Assembly: GCA_003290165.1 (NCBI GenBank) | Contig: QNQO01008297.1 | Coordinates: 62,001-126,000, forward strand | From: Berberis thunbergii | Taxonomy: Eukaryota; Streptophyta; Magnoliopsida; Ranunculales; Berberidaceae | Direction of reading: 5' to 3' | DNA: 64,000 nt | In this document: positions 31,798 to 44,897 of the stretch, one piece after another | Layout: each line of letters starts with the position of its first letter | Numbering within the stretch: position 1 is the first letter of the stretch | The notes under the pieces: generated by a model | Database searches by the model: none | The model's input: only the letters and a program-made list of their open reading frames with translations | What the model was told of the DNA's origin: nothing | Position numbers and translations under genes: made by a program

Positions 31798-32740
31798 TTA
31801 TATTTACTTACCTGCTCACCATCCCAAATGGCACGGAAAATATGTCAACGATAATCCTTTAATGTGAAACAATTCTTGGGACCATTGGATAAGAAACTCT
31901 ACCATCTCCTTCATCTTCACCCTCTTATACCACTGTTTCCTCATCATCCACAAACACATTGTCACCCTCCTCTAATTTCTCATCTTCATGTCCAACACCC
32001 TCACCAATCGCGTCTCCTTCAAATTGTGATTAGGCTTGACTTTGCATGACAATTATTAGCTTGGCTGCTTTTTTCAGCATTTATTTGAGTCCCAAGTTCA
32101 TCATCTCTCGTCTTCTTCTTCACTTCTTTCTCCCTATTTTTTTCATTATTTTTTGTTTTTGTTCTTCCAACTCTTTGCCCTTTTTTGCTCTTGCTTTTCG
32201 GTGAAACATGTAGTATAGAAACAACACTGAGATCACTACATCAAAATTCGAGGTGATAGAGGTAAAAAAAAGTTTTATTAAAATTATCAAATCACCATAG
32301 GTGATAGAAAAATCAATTTTGGATGAAAAAGTTTCTATGCATATTCTATACTGTGTGTTCATACATTCATGTTGATTTGATAATTTATCCAATGCGAGGG
32401 TTACCACCATTTTGGATAGAAAAATGCAAAGAAAATACTTACCATCAGATTCTATTCAATTTTGGGTTCGATTGAGTTCAATTTAGGGTTTCAAGGGTTT
32501 GAAATTACACCTGGAGAGAGTGGTGCAGGTGGTGAAACAATCGAACGGAGCCGGTAGTGAAGCAATCAAACCAATCGAATGGGAGAGAGAGTGGAGTAGA
32601 GAGGGAAAAACTCGATTTTGAATGGGGGAGAATAATTCGATTTTGAATGGGGTAGATAGTGGATACATGTTTATATTGGTGATGTGAAAAAACAGTGGTG
32701 GTGTGGGATAGTATAATGGTGTGTGACATCCTTTACTAAT

Positions 32741-33024
32741 TAACCATAAGATCCACTTCAATTTGGTGCCCTCAACAAAATGTTTGGTAACAAACGAAAA
32801 CATCCCATCTTTCTCATTCGGTTGTCAAAACCCCTCTGGTTTTTTCTAGGGTTCTGATCCTCCCTCTCACTCGATCTTCAAACCCGACTTCACTTCTCGC
32901 TGTTTGGGTTTGGGGTTAGACTCTACTCATTTCGGGCTGAGATTTCACTGATCGGAGGACGCCAGCGATTAAATCGATGAGTTGGGTTTGATTTCTCTCC
33001 ACCTTCATCACGATTGGATTCAAG
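32741..33024 (+). promoter_or_regulatory. MTB promoter and 5'UTR exon 1
   Basis: The 284 bp between the end of MULE unit 1 and the donor at 33025 (CAAG then GTAAGT). A telo-box-like CTAGGGTT lies at 32846-32853, a motif common near the start of plant housekeeping genes, followed by C/T-rich sequence (CTCCCTCTCACTCGATC). The transcript start was not located. A 1.4 kb leader intron (33025-34431) follows. The leader intron contains no gene. Confidence 0.65.
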
Positions 33025-34493
33025 GTAAGTTCGCAACTGCTACTGTTCGATTTTACGTCAATCCATAGCTCCACGAGTTTAATTTTGCTAATTGAACTAC
33101 TGAAATTGTTGAATGTCTTTCATACCAATTTTTTTTATTTGTAATGTGAACACCTTTTTGTCTTTCATAGCTCCATGAAACTACAATTGCCACTATTCCT
33201 TGTTAAAACTTACATCTGCCTCCTAGTTTCCCTTCGATTTTTGGTGCCCATAGGTAAACTATTCAATTTCATATAATGGAATGGAAAAGTCTGTATCTAA
33301 GAAGTCTCCCTTTAAAAGTGAGATTATAGAGGAAAATTAGGTATTTTGAAGTATAAGTCTTTCTTTTTATTTCTTCCAGTGATCGTTTCGAGGGTTATGA
33401 CTTGTTAAGAAGCTTTTGCCATTGGTGATGAAATTTGTCCATATTTCTTTTGTTGAGTGGAGGTTTTTCAGGATTGGATATTAGTCTCGTTAGGAAGGGT
33501 TTTCTTAATCTAATTATCTATGTATAGTACTACAGTCTGAGTTGGGTAAAAACAACATAACAATAAATGGTCAATGCCAACTATTAAATGGACAAAATAT
33601 TCATTTTGAATCTTTGTCCTAGTTTAGTACCACAATGGCTTGCTATTTCCATGAAAAGTACCTACAAGAAAAATGGTTTCTCTCTGCATCCCTTTTATTA
33701 TTAACTTTAATTTTCTCCCTTTTAATAAGTTCCTCCCTACTTGATTTTCCAGAATAATGTGGAAGCCAAATGTTTCTATTTTATGTTTGAAAAGGCATGT
33801 ATATGTTTATCAACCCGACTGTAAAACAAAGCTAAGTATAATGTTATCTTCATCCAAATAATGTGAAAAAGTGGAATAAAAACCACTGAATATGATTCGA
33901 ATTTATAAACAAATAAACCATGTTTGCAAAAAAAAAAAAACTTTATCGTGAAATAACACTGTGGAGTGCACCCACAGACCACAAGATAGAACAACCAGTA
34001 TAAAAAAAATCGTAGTGAACTTTTGAGGATTCCGATAGCAGTCTGACTAAAATAATGTGAAATGCGCTTGTGAATGTCTAGGTAGTCAACCATTGCCTCA
34101 ATGAAGGTAATTGGCTTCAACTTGTCAGGTTGATTGAGCGTAAGCTAAGGAGTTATTTAGCTTGGCTTTAATCTCTCTTATCTTCCTTTATTAATTTTGG
34201 GTTGTTGGAATCTATGGGCTTATAATAATGTTACATGGTTTGCTGTACTAGATTGGAACACTTCCTTTGTTTATCTAATGGTTAGTTTCTCTAACCCACT
34301 GAAAAAGGTAATGCACATCATATGTTTGGCAAGTTCAAAATTATTTCAACAATATGTTATGTGTTTTCCTGTTTAATATTATCCATCTTTGAAGAATGTT
34401 ATTTTTAATGTTTTTTATTTGTTCTTTATAGATCTTTGGTTGGTCTTCACCGTCATAGGGTACTAGACAGGCAGAGATTGGTTTTAACTGATC

Positions 34494-37400
34494 ATGACTG
34501 AATATCGGAGATCTCGTGGTGGTGGTAATGACACTGTGGAAAGTCGAGAGAGGCCTATTAGTTACGCAGAAGATGAGGATGCACATGCAAAGGCAAGGGA
34601 TAGAAGCGGAGGGAGGGAAGATAGACACTCTCGAAGGTCAAGGTCACATACCCCAGAAAGGAGTGGGAGTCGGAGGCGTCACCAACAATCTGATGAATCT
34701 GAGTCAGACAATGAAAGAAGAAGCAATAGCTTCAAAGCAAAGGAGCGCGAAAATGAAAAAGGGGATGGTTATAGGGATGATAGATTAAAAGGTAGCCGTG
34801 ATAGTAGCTGGTTTGACAGGAGCAGAGATCCTGAATCAGGTCCCAAGGACCACTGGAAGAAGAGAAGACATAGTAGCAGTGGCAATGATAAAGAGACAAC
34901 ATATGGGGAGTTTGATTTTGATCATGAAAAAGATTGGGAATCACAAAGACGAGCACGTAATGAGAGGATCGATAATCGGCCTGGATATAGGAGAAATAAT
35001 CGGGCTGATGGGGGATTTGCAAAAACAAGTTCTGATACAATAGAGATCCAACCCAAGTTTCATGATGACGGAAGAGATGAGTCTGGATCAACCTTTGTTG
35101 TACGTAAAAATATTGAAGTTGCTCAGCAGACTGATTTTACCCCTGGTGCCTGTGATGAGCAATGGGGATATCACTCGGAGGACAGGACACGGATGTCTGA
35201 GATATATGGTCCTGGTGACGATATACAAGAAAGGTGTCGCGAAGATGGTGATCAGAGTACTGGAAGGAATAATATTAATATGCAGGGTGAGGAGGAAAAG
35301 GGGAGAGAAGGTCAGAAAGGTTTTCCTAGTTCTAATCGTTCTAGTGTTGGTCCTAGTAGTGGTTCACAACCACCATATGGAAATAACCAGGGTTCTGGGT
35401 CTTTTAGTAGAGGCTCCCAACAAGGAGTAAAAGCAAATAGGCTTGGTAGAGGAGGAAGAGGAAGAGTTACGGGAAGTGATGGACAATGGGTTACTCATCC
35501 AATGCCTATGATGGTACCTCCTTTTAGTCCTCTTGGAATGCCATCACCGATGCAGCCACTTGGGCCAAATATGTCACCAGCTTCAGTTCCACCTATTGGA
35601 CTGGGTGTCTTTATCCCACCATTTCAAGGGCCCAATATTTGGCCTGGAGTTCGAGGCATTGATATGAATATGCTAGCTGTCCCGCCTGGTCTTTCTCCTG
35701 TTCCTCCTGGGCCTTCACCATCTACGTTTTCACCCAACATGGGTGCTGGTCCAAACCCTGCCATGTACTTTAATCAACCAGGCGCTGCAAGAGGAATGAC
35801 CCCTAACATTCCTGGTTTTAATTCTATGGGGACAATGGGAAGAGGAATGTCTCATGACAGAGCTCCGGGAGGATGGACTCCAAGAAATAGTGGACCTGCT
35901 GGTAAGGCTCCTTCTCGAGGAGAACAAAATGATTACTCCCAAAATTTTGTTGATACTGGTACTCGACCTCAGAATTTCATCAGGGAATTGGAGCTGACAA
36001 GTGTTGTGGAGGATTACCCGAAGCTACGAGAACTTATTCAGAAGAAAGATGAGATTGTTGCAAAATCTGCTTCCCCTCCTATGTACTACAAGTGTGATCT
36101 GCGCGAATTTGTTTTATCTCCGGAGTTTTTTGGCACCAAGTTCGATGTTATTCTTGTAGACCCCCCTTGGGAAGAATATGTCCATCGAGCACCTGGAGTT
36201 TCTGACCATATGGAGTATTGGACATTTGAACAAATAAAGGAACTTAAAATTGAGGTATTCTTTTGCCACACTATGTTTGTTTGATGTTCCCTGTTTGTAT
36301 TTTTCGTGTCTTATGGGTCTAAACCTTACTCTTCACGTTCCAGGCAATAGCAGATACACCTTCCTTTATCTTTCTTTGGGTTGGTGATGGTGTGGGTCTT
36401 GAGCAGGGGCGCCAATGTCTAAAAAAGGTATGCTTCTGTTGAGCGGCAATGCACATGATCATAAACTGCATCTGGTGATCTCTTATATCTTTAACGTTCT
36501 CATACATATATTGTGGAATCAGATGCTTATATAGATTTAATATTCCCTTTTTCCAAAAAATATCCACTATGTAGTATTGGCTATTGTTTCTTTTCTTTTC
36601 CTTGCAAAAATTCCCCGAAGCAATATCAGGGTCTTAGAAGTTTTATGTGATTATGGATCATCGATGATAGATTTGTTCATCTGAGCAGCCTGAGTGACTA
36701 TTATTCTTTAAAACAGTATCATGAGATGGATATACCAAGGGTTTTAACTTTTAATATGTTGCTGTGGTTTGTGCAGTGGGGTTTCCGTAGGTGCGAGGAT
36801 ATATGTTGGGTAAAGACCAACAAAACTAATGCAACTCTGGGTTTGCAGCATGATGCTCAAAGATTATTTCAGCACTCAAAGGTTAGCTCTAACCTAATGT
36901 TGGTTGTTGCTGTGATACTGAAATTTCTGGTTATAAATTTTAAATTGTGACTTTTCCTTCCTAAGTTCACAATGTCTATGATGAAGGAACACTGCTTGAT
37001 GGGTATAAAAGGAACTGTTCGTAGGAGCACTGATGGTCATATCATCCATGCCAATATTGACACAGACATTATAATTGCAGAAGAACCTCCTTATGGTTAG
37101 CCTCATAGTATTCATTGTCATGAATAATGCATGGATTTTTAACTTTGAACACTTTTCATATCCTTCTGCCTGCAACTGTGAACATGGTATTGAGCCTTTT
37201 GGCAAATCAACTTGCAGGTTCAACCATGAAGCCTGAGGATATGCATCGGATTATTGAGCATTTCTCCCTTGGGCGCAGGAGACTCGAGCTGTTTGGTGAA
37301 GACCATAACATTCGGTCTGGTTGGCTAACTGTTGGGAAAGGATTATCATCTTCAAATTTCAATGCCGAGGCAAACTATTCAACACAACCTATCTTTTTCT

Positions 37401-37990
37401 CTTCTTGTGAATGGGAGATAAGTTACTAAGTTGCATAAGCTAAAGATATATGGACTTGATTGAGTCGAAGTTGTTGAATGTCTCTGGAAACCTCTAAATT
37501 TTCTGGTTTTGAGATTTCGTTTGTTAATTTATGGCTAGAAAATATACACTTTTTGCTTCTGGCTTCAGGAGTTCAAACACTCGAGAGATCTATTGCTGAA
37601 TGAATCTTCTACATAGCTAAAAGTTGAATTACAAGTAATTTTGTATCGTCTTTTCTTTTTCGATTATTAAAAGTTCATTGGAATTTGCAGGCATATATTA
37701 GAAATTTTGCTGACAAGGATGGAAAAGTTTGGCAAGGTGGTGGAGGGCGGAATCCACCACCAGATGCACCTCATCTCGTGCTGACAACCCCTGACATAGA
37801 AGGCCTCCGTCCCAAATCCCCACCAGCAAAAAATCAGCAACTGCAACAATCAACTTCTATAAGCACAACAGCCAATACTGCTAACAGAAAGCCTGCAGCA
37901 AATTCTCCACAAAACCATACTGTCATTATTCCGACCCAAGAGGCAAGCTTGAACTCTTCAGCTCTTGCCCAGTGGACGGGGAGACTATAA
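34494..37990 (+). CDS. MTB: MTB, METTL14-like subunit of the m6A mRNA methyltransferase
   Basis: Six coding exons: 34494-36254, 36344-36427, 36777-36881, 36987-37095, 37218-37369, 37691-37990 (TAA 37988-37990), total 836 residues with no stop. Leader exon 2 starts at 34432 after ATAG. Residues 1 to about 330 are rich in Arg, Asp, Ser and Glu; 340-470 are rich in Pro, Gly and Met. The MT-A70 domain starts near 520 with [20 protein letters not shown] (DPPW at 556-559), then [56 protein letters not shown] and [20 protein letters not shown]. The tail has [15 protein letters not shown] and a Gln-rich end. MTB partners with MTA (METTL3) in the nucleus to add N6-methyladenosine to mRNA; the METTL14 class is held to be structural and RNA-binding. 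All introns are GT-AG except the one at 37370, which starts GC. The exon 4 acceptor (ATGAAG before 36987) is weak. Confidence 0.97.
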
Positions 37991-38946
37991 CCACCGTATA
38001 TTCTGAACTTGGCTTCAACCTTTGGACAATTAGTGTTTCGATTCTTTTCAACACAACTCTCATGTGGGCACAATGGAGATCATCATGATTCACGAGTGAG
38101 AAGATTTAGCCTTTCCTATTACTGTTTTGTTGATCCCGACATTCATTTAAGTGAAGTGCCTTTCCAAATTAACTAATTGACTTGGTTAGGAGGATGATAG
38201 TGAAAGAGGAGTGAAGCTAGACAGAAGCTTTGGTTCCTCCTTTTACTTCTGAAACATTCAGATTGAGCAATGCTTTTGTACAAATTAGAACTTGAGCTCC
38301 TGTTTGGTCAATATTGCATTGTGCAAGTGAAATGTTCTTGCAATGGCGATTGATTCTATATCACCAACTCTACACTAATTGGTCCATAAGTTGTGCTGTG
38401 GTATAGTAATTTTTCGTTAGGAAATTCAAAATCTGTTTTATTTCTATAATTTTCTCTGCATATTCCAGCAAATTTAGAACTTAGAAGTGCAGATGTTCAA
38501 ATACTTATTGCATATCCTTCTGCGGCAGTGCATCGGGTGGGTATAGTCAGCCTTGTTCTGCTGCATTTGGCCTTGGTTTGACCTTTGTTCTGGGGCACAC
38601 ACACCTGATATTCAGCCTCGGTATGTTTGGGCAATGTTCTGTAGTAGCTGGCCATAATCCTTGGCCCTCTCCCATGGTTCGTCTAACCTTACTAGTGACC
38701 CAATTCTTGATCATGTTTTGAACCCGGAGGGTCCACACGAGCAATTTCTGAACCACGATAAAGAGGGAAGCACCATATAGCAAACGTGCCCAGACAAAAA
38801 ACGTACTTATTGCAACTAAGATAGCTACCCATGCTGGCACCAGAATCTGGGACTAAAAGTGGCATCAGAATCTGGGACTAAATAGAAGCAGCATTGGTGT
38901 ATATGATCAAAGGCCAAAATGAATCTGGTTAATGTTACCTGACCAA
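37991..38946. other. MTB 3' flank and unassigned sequence
   Basis: Presumed 3'UTR follows the stop. At 38840-38547 the minus strand has an unbroken 97-codon frame with a hydrophobic start (WVAILVAISTFFVWARLL) and later LWPATTEHCPNIPRLNIRCV. Base composition is less AT-rich than the surroundings, so it may be a captured or remnant gene piece, but I recognise no family. Nothing else was found before the MULE end at 38947. Confidence 0.45.
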
Positions 38947-39163
38947 GACTTTTTGACACCATCTCTCCCCTTTTTTGAATCTACTAAAGGGCACCATCAA
39001 TAAAAGGGTTTATCCAACATGTTTCCAAACTTCTTGGCCAAAATTTTGGCCGATTAGGGCGAAAGAGAATCCCCTTCTCGCAACAGTTTCCCTCCCTTCC
39101 CAATCTCACAAGAAATGTTCCATTGTCGGTCTCTCTCCTTTCTCGATTCTCTCTCTTCTAGAA

Positions 39164-42100
39164 ATGGATGAGTTTAGTGAAGGTGATGATGACAGACTTG
39201 AGGATGATAATGGTGGACGTGAGGCTGAACATTGTAGACATGAGAGTGTGTATTATGCTCCATTTATAGGAGCAAACGAGGAAGATGAACAATTTTGAGA
39301 TTAAGAACAACCTACTCCACTTGAGATGAACCTGCATGGCTTTAACTTTGTTGTGGTTATTGTAATATCATGTTTAATTTCCTCTTTTGTTTATATTTGA
39401 AGCCGCGTTGTTATTGTTAGGGTTATTTGTTAATTTTTGATGTAGTGGGTGGATTTTCTACTCTAAAACTTTTTTGTTTAATATTGTTTATCGATTTCAG
39501 TTGATAATTTCATGTTTATTTTGTTTTTTGTTCTTATGGTTAGTTTGATAATGTTGGCTGTTGTTATTATTTGGGGATTATTTATACTCATAAGTTTTTT
39601 TTTTTTTTTTTTTTGCATAGGCTCTTATTAGATAAATTTTGTTATGCCTCCTGATGATGTTGACAATCCAAAATTAGTTCAAGCCTATTTGGAAGAGACC
39701 AACCTTCTAGAGGTAATCATTGCCTTAATCATTTTCTTAATTTATTTCTTCATTACGTTACTTAATATATGATTTTAATTATAATTTGCTTGATTTACCT
39801 AATGTGGAAGGATGATCATCTTGTTAACGACAAGGCTTATGTCGAGACAATAGTGAGGCTGACAACCATGGAGAGGAAAAAGTATTGGAGGAGGTAGTCG
39901 ACGATAGTGACTTTTTCTTACGAAAGAACTAAGGTTAATTCGTGCATAGCCATTTTCACAAGTTCATTGCTCTTCCTAACAAGTTTATTGTTCTTCCTAA
40001 CATGTATATTTTTTATTTGTGATTGAAGTCGGCCTTGATAGCTTAGTGCCAAGGCGTTGGTAGAGGTAATAGCATTGTTGTTATTATTACAAAATCAAAT
40101 CCCGCTGATAATAAACGTAGATGAAGGATCCACTTTGGATGTGAGAGGGGAGGGAAGCAAAAAAAAAAAGGTGCAAAAATGAGGTTGATAATGGAATGGT
40201 CGATCAAGCAGTACAAAGAAGTGTTGTTGCCCGTTTCAATTGAGAGGGACATCATATAGATGATCGTTGAAAGTTGCAAGTCACATGTAGAACCCACAAC
40301 CATCATCGTGGAAACTCGTTCCTTGATTATTCCTATGCAGGCAGATTGAAAGAAACAAAAATAACATATAATATTCTTGCCGCATATGTCAACGTCGTAT
40401 GTCGCGCCTCGGTACATCTTGCCCGAGATGAAAGAGATGTTTCCTAGCAATGTCTCATATTTTATCACTATTTACAATGCCATTGCAAGGTTAAAGACAC
40501 TTCAACTACATGGGACAACTTTGCAACAAACCGTGCACATGTTGAATAAGAATAATTACATTGAATGACATATTATGGATGAGGATAACAGAATGACCAA
40601 TGTTTACTGGGCGAACCCTAAGTCAATTCAACTAGCCAAGTGTTTTTCATCAATGATACTTATGAATTGCATTTATAAAATCAATCTCTATCGGATGCCA
40701 CCTTTTGAGATTGTGGTGTTACGTCGACGGTGAAGACTTTCAATTTTGCATGTTGTTTTATGTCTTCGGAGAAGGAAGAGTCGTACGCTTGGGCTTTGGA
40801 AAAATTATTGAGCATTTTTTAGTCAACAACTTGCCAACCATATTTGACACTGATTCAGAGTTGTCATGGCTATTGAGCAAATATTTCCTTAAGCAAAAAG
40901 ATTGTTGTTCACGTAACACGTAAATACTAATGTAGGAAAGAATTGCAAAAAACACTTTAAGAATAATGAGGGATGGTACGGGTTTAATAGTTTTTTCACA
41001 GATTTGTGTCAATCAAGATTAGACGAAAAATGGATGTCGGCCATTATTGAGTTCGATACAACATGGGCGTCACACCCGAAATGTCAGAATTATTTGAGGA
41101 AGAATTGGCATCCACAAAGGATTACTTCGTGAGTGCATGGACCGATACTTGTATGCATTTTGTCCAGGAGACAATCGATCACGCTGAAGGTACGCACTTG
41201 ATGTTGTAGAAGGTGTTGGAAAATTCTCAAGGGACATTTTTAATGCATTAACAAAGATGCATGACATTATCCAAATCCAATGATAGAAATTGAAGTGTCA
41301 TTTCAACAAAGTTTGACAAAGGTGAATAATGAACATATGTCGATTTCTTTTAGAAAACTTCATGGTTCGTGACGCACAAGGCTCTTGATTCGATGTTATC
41401 AGAAATTTCAAGCTGTAAATCAGTGGGCAATGACTCTGTCAAGTGTAGATGTGTGATTCGATCCATTCATGGGTTGCTTTGTTTTCATGAAATGGCGGAA
41501 TATCTAACTCCCAATGGACAACTTCCATTGGATACCTTGGACAAAAATTGGGTGCAACTTGGCAAAACACTTATTCCTAAAGGTGCATATGTGATTATAG
41601 AGTCAATGGTCAATGCCATCAAGCAAAAGTTTAGCAAATCCACTTCTGAACAACAATTGTTGTTGTTGAAGAGGAAGATTCTAAAATTGAGTTGCCCAGG
41701 TTCAACTCTAGCGATGGAACCATCAAAACTTGTGGTTGGGAAGGGGAAATCTAAGTAGAAGAAGTTGTCCAAGAATGAGAAGTCGACCAAAAGGGACCAA
41801 TCGGTCATGAATACGCCAAGACCCGAAAGGAGCTAAAAAGTCAACAAAGTGTTTTTAAGCCAAAACCAAAATCAAAGCTTGAGCAATAGAAAGTACTTTC
41901 ATGAGCAAATTCCGCCGTGGATTCAAAATATGTTTATAGCATTGAAAATGTACTTGCCGATGGGAATGTTGAATTCTTATGCATATACAATTTCCTAGAT
42001 TATGACAAGGAAATGGTTGGAAACAGGTAAGGAATGAGCTACTAATGGAGCTAGAAACAAACGAAGAGTTGTGGGTTGGAATGTGGCACGAGTGTGGGGT

Positions 42101-42475
42101 GAAGGTGGTAAAAGTTGTTTTGATAGTTCCAGAAGGCAAGGTATGCATTAATAAAACACTATATGGTTGTTGGTTATGTGAACTAAAGTACTTCATGTTT
42201 TCCATATGTTGAATCATCGTCACAGTTGAAAGACATACATGTATGTTTCATGGTACAAGTTGTCGGGAGTGCTCACTTTGTATTGCTCCATATGACATCC
42301 AAGCCACCAATCCCTTGGATGATACCTACTTGGCCATCTAACTTATTTCCAGAAGAAATGTCATAGAAGATTTCATTTGATGGCCAACTCAGCATTGGTG
42401 ATGTGATGGTGAGGAAGTTCAATGCTAAGAAGATCAATAAGTCGGATTTGCTCATTGATATCTTGGATTTATGTA
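39164..42475 (+). pseudogene. MULE transposase with OTU remnant, unit 2
   Basis: It starts ATG 39164 (MDEFSEGDDDRLEDDNGG), similar to the start in unit 1. The FAR1-like part and MULE core are shredded by stops and frameshifts between 40020 and 41300 (fragments NSIVVIITKSNPAD, IHFGCERGGK, PKSIQLAKCFSSMILMNC where the catalytic Asp of MDC is Asn). 41369-41758 keeps the SWIM finger region CRCVIRSIHGLLCFHEMAEY and a Lys-rich tail. At 41930-42000 an OTU start reads ENVLADGNVEFLCI, with Val in place of the catalytic Cys. 42030-42475 follows the downstream part of unit 1. It is clearly inactive and older than unit 1. Confidence 0.85.
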
Positions 42476-43743
42476 CGCATGCACTTTTTTGTATATTTTG
42501 AGACTTGCATGTATACGCATATCTTAGTGCTGATATGAAGAAACATTCTTTAATTTGTTGACATAGGATGATCTTGTTGTTAGAAAAGTCACCGCTTTTA
42601 TGTTTATGGATGACTTGTATGCTTGTGATCATTAAATGTCATCAATATATAATTTACAATGCATTTATTGAATACCCATTTTACTCACGATGCATTTACA
42701 TTCAATTGTTCTTATGGCTATAAACATCGTAATCTAGACAACGACAGTGATGATGAAATGAATTATACATGGCCACAAACATGGCAATGGTCATAAAAAT
42801 TCAAGATGAAATGAATTTAACATGGTCATGGTTAAAACTTGACAGTATTGAATATGCGAGAATGTAAGAAATCCAAAAAAGTTGGAAAAATGGACATAAA
42901 GAGAAACAAAACCTAGTTCTGACAATTTCACATAGGTTCAGGTGAGACTAAGAATCATACTCGTGGAGAATGCAACAAATGGTGCCTAAAATGCCAAACG
43001 CGGTATCCTCTACGAGTATCTTACTTTGCTTCACACGATCCTAAGCGATGAGCAAAAAAAATGGTATTATCAAAAAATGAAATTTTTTAGTTCTTTTGGG
43101 TTTTTGTAATTTCTATGGTTTTTTCAATACTTATAAGAGAGATAATCCACTCCCAAACATTGCTTTGACATTTCCTCCAAAACTTCATAATTTTCGGGCC
43201 TTTAAAGTCAATTTTTGCAAGTTTTTTCGAGGGAATGTTTAAAACGAAAATGAATTTTGATCAATTGTTCATTGATCATGGGGAAAACATAAAAGAAGGA
43301 AAATTTGAAAAAATATTAACAAAACTAAACAACACGCTGGTTTTTGGTGTAATCGTAGTGACTAGTGCAAGTATACAATTACAATTCGCATAAAGGTCTC
43401 TGAAGAATGCTTATATTGTTGTTGCAACCCAATCACAGCAGCCACTATGAACAATATCCTAACCCTCACCACGACTTCTGCGAAGAGTGTTTCCAACCAA
43501 TTGCGATACCTAACACAGACGTCTCTGCGATGATAATGTAGACACTCACACCAATCACTATGATTACACCCAAAACCAGCATTTTGTTATGTTTTGTTAG
43601 GAAAAAAAATCAACTTTTCCTTGTTCTATGGCTTCCCCATGATCAATAAAAAAACTTGGTCAACATTTTTTTTTTGTTTTTCAACCTTCCCTCAGGAAAA
43701 CTTTCAAAAGTCGACTTCAGACCAGAAAATATGATTTTGGAGG

Positions 43744-44896
43744 TGATTAGGGCATGAAAGTGCACTTTATCCAGAGTAAATTATTTTTACTTGTTAAATT
43801 ATTTTGATAATTCATTGAATTACTTGACAAGTGTAGTCTTTTCGAAATTTTGTGTTTTAGTGTGTTTTTCAAGTAAAAGGCTTTCAAAGATATGATCAAG
43901 GTGATCCACAACTTTTGGACTAGCCCAATCCAACCTGAAGCAATCATGTGCAATCAGCCCAAAATGAAGAACTTATCCCACGCAACACGAGGTGTTGGCC
44001 TGTGGGGTGTGCTGGCCTATGAGGCGCTAACCCTATGTTTCATTAATTTCTCTAGAGCTTCTTCCTTTTTTCCATGTTTATAAAAAAGACCCCTTAGGCA
44101 TATTAAAATAGGAGAATTTTAAAGGAGATTGCACACAATTTTCGTTAGACTTTTTGGAGAAGTATTGTCCGTTAGGTTGATTTTTCAAGCAAGGGGAAGA
44201 TATGAATTCCTAGATGTAACTGGTTTGATTTGTATTTGATTAAGTTTTCACGCTTTCACAATGAACAATGGTATTTAAGAATTTTTCCTTTATCTAATAC
44301 AAAAGACTATGTTTTCATGTGACGTATGATTATATTTTCTTCCTCCATAGATTCTTTCTTCCTCTGGTGATTGTTTCATCTTTTCCATATAAGTCTAGTC
44401 TTGCTCTTCTTATGTATGCAACATTAGGGTTCAATTGATTTCGGTAGATTGGTTATGTGTGAGATTGTCTTTTACTGTGTTATTGTCGCCGGATATATCG
44501 TTTATTTAAGATATTATTTATGAAAAATCTTGTGCTATCTAGAAAAGGGAAATTCTCACATCTATTTACATAAAGAATAAATTGGTGCTTTAAAGATTAT
44601 TTTCCGATTATGTTGTTTGGGATGTGAAACACATAATTGAGTTATCGTAACTGAATCAATACAGGTTGAAGTGGTGAAGTCTGGGAGGAATTCTTTGACC
44701 TTTTGATTTCTTTTCTTTTATTTTCTTTCACCTAAATTCAATTGCTTCCGTTAATTCTCAAGACTTTCTCAGTTTTAGTTCCTTATTTTGTTCGTACTAC
44801 ATTCTTCCCTGAACCTATTTTGTAGGGCATTTTCCTCATGGGAATGACACCCCATTCTTTACTGCAATAACCGCGTGTAATGTTTGGGTGTAATCA
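43744..44896 (+). repeat. gypsy 2 5' LTR
   Basis: It runs from TGATTAGGGCATGAAAGTGC to GGGTGTAATCA. The last 700 bp resemble the same part of the gypsy 1 LTR; the first 450 bp do not. Confidence 0.92.
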
Positions 44897-44897
44897 A

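Larger units (their letters stand above)
29590..32090 (-). pseudogene. plant mobile domain (PMD) gene, unit 1, decayed
   Basis: Read on the minus strand, exons in order are: an acidic N-terminus (about 32090-31812) ending in HIFRAIWDGEQ before a GT donor at 31811; 31311-31047 with VTICAFVKHWQPETNTFHLP and FGEMIITLDDVYRITHLLIV, the hallmark block of the PMD (aminotransferase-like) domain; about 30790-30600 with DVQ..AWD..TLAFLFRQLS; about 30515-30345 with YDHFRLWGNASL; 30235-29842 with HYHPDRVMRQTGKVQVVLNP and DYFEWFHVISHPFVQP; 29800-29590 with a C-terminal tail. In-frame stops break several exons. PMD proteins such as MAIN and MAIL1 act in plant gene silencing and the domain also occurs in transposons; the role here is unknown. 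An AACCGA-rich MITE sits in its first intron. Confidence 0.83.
17670..32740. mobile_element. MULE unit 1: MURA-OTU (+) and PMD gene (-), convergent
   Basis: It comprises a Mutator-like transposase with OTU protease on + (18040-28495), a palindromic spacer (28832-29290), and a plant mobile domain gene on - (32090-29590). Removing the inserted gypsy element (20526-27920) leaves about 7.7 kb. The outer ends share short similarity in inverted orientation (CACACCACC-type sequence near 17690 and near 32700), and unit 2 repeats the same gene order. End positions are approximate and no 9-bp target duplication could be confirmed. That both genes belong to one transposon is inferred from the repeated layout. 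Confidence 0.7.

Noticed and set aside
34516..35430. Shorter frames overlapping the first large MTB exon
   Set aside because: They are out-of-frame shadows of the Arg/Ser/Asp-rich MTB N-terminus, which alone continues into conserved domain and splice sites.
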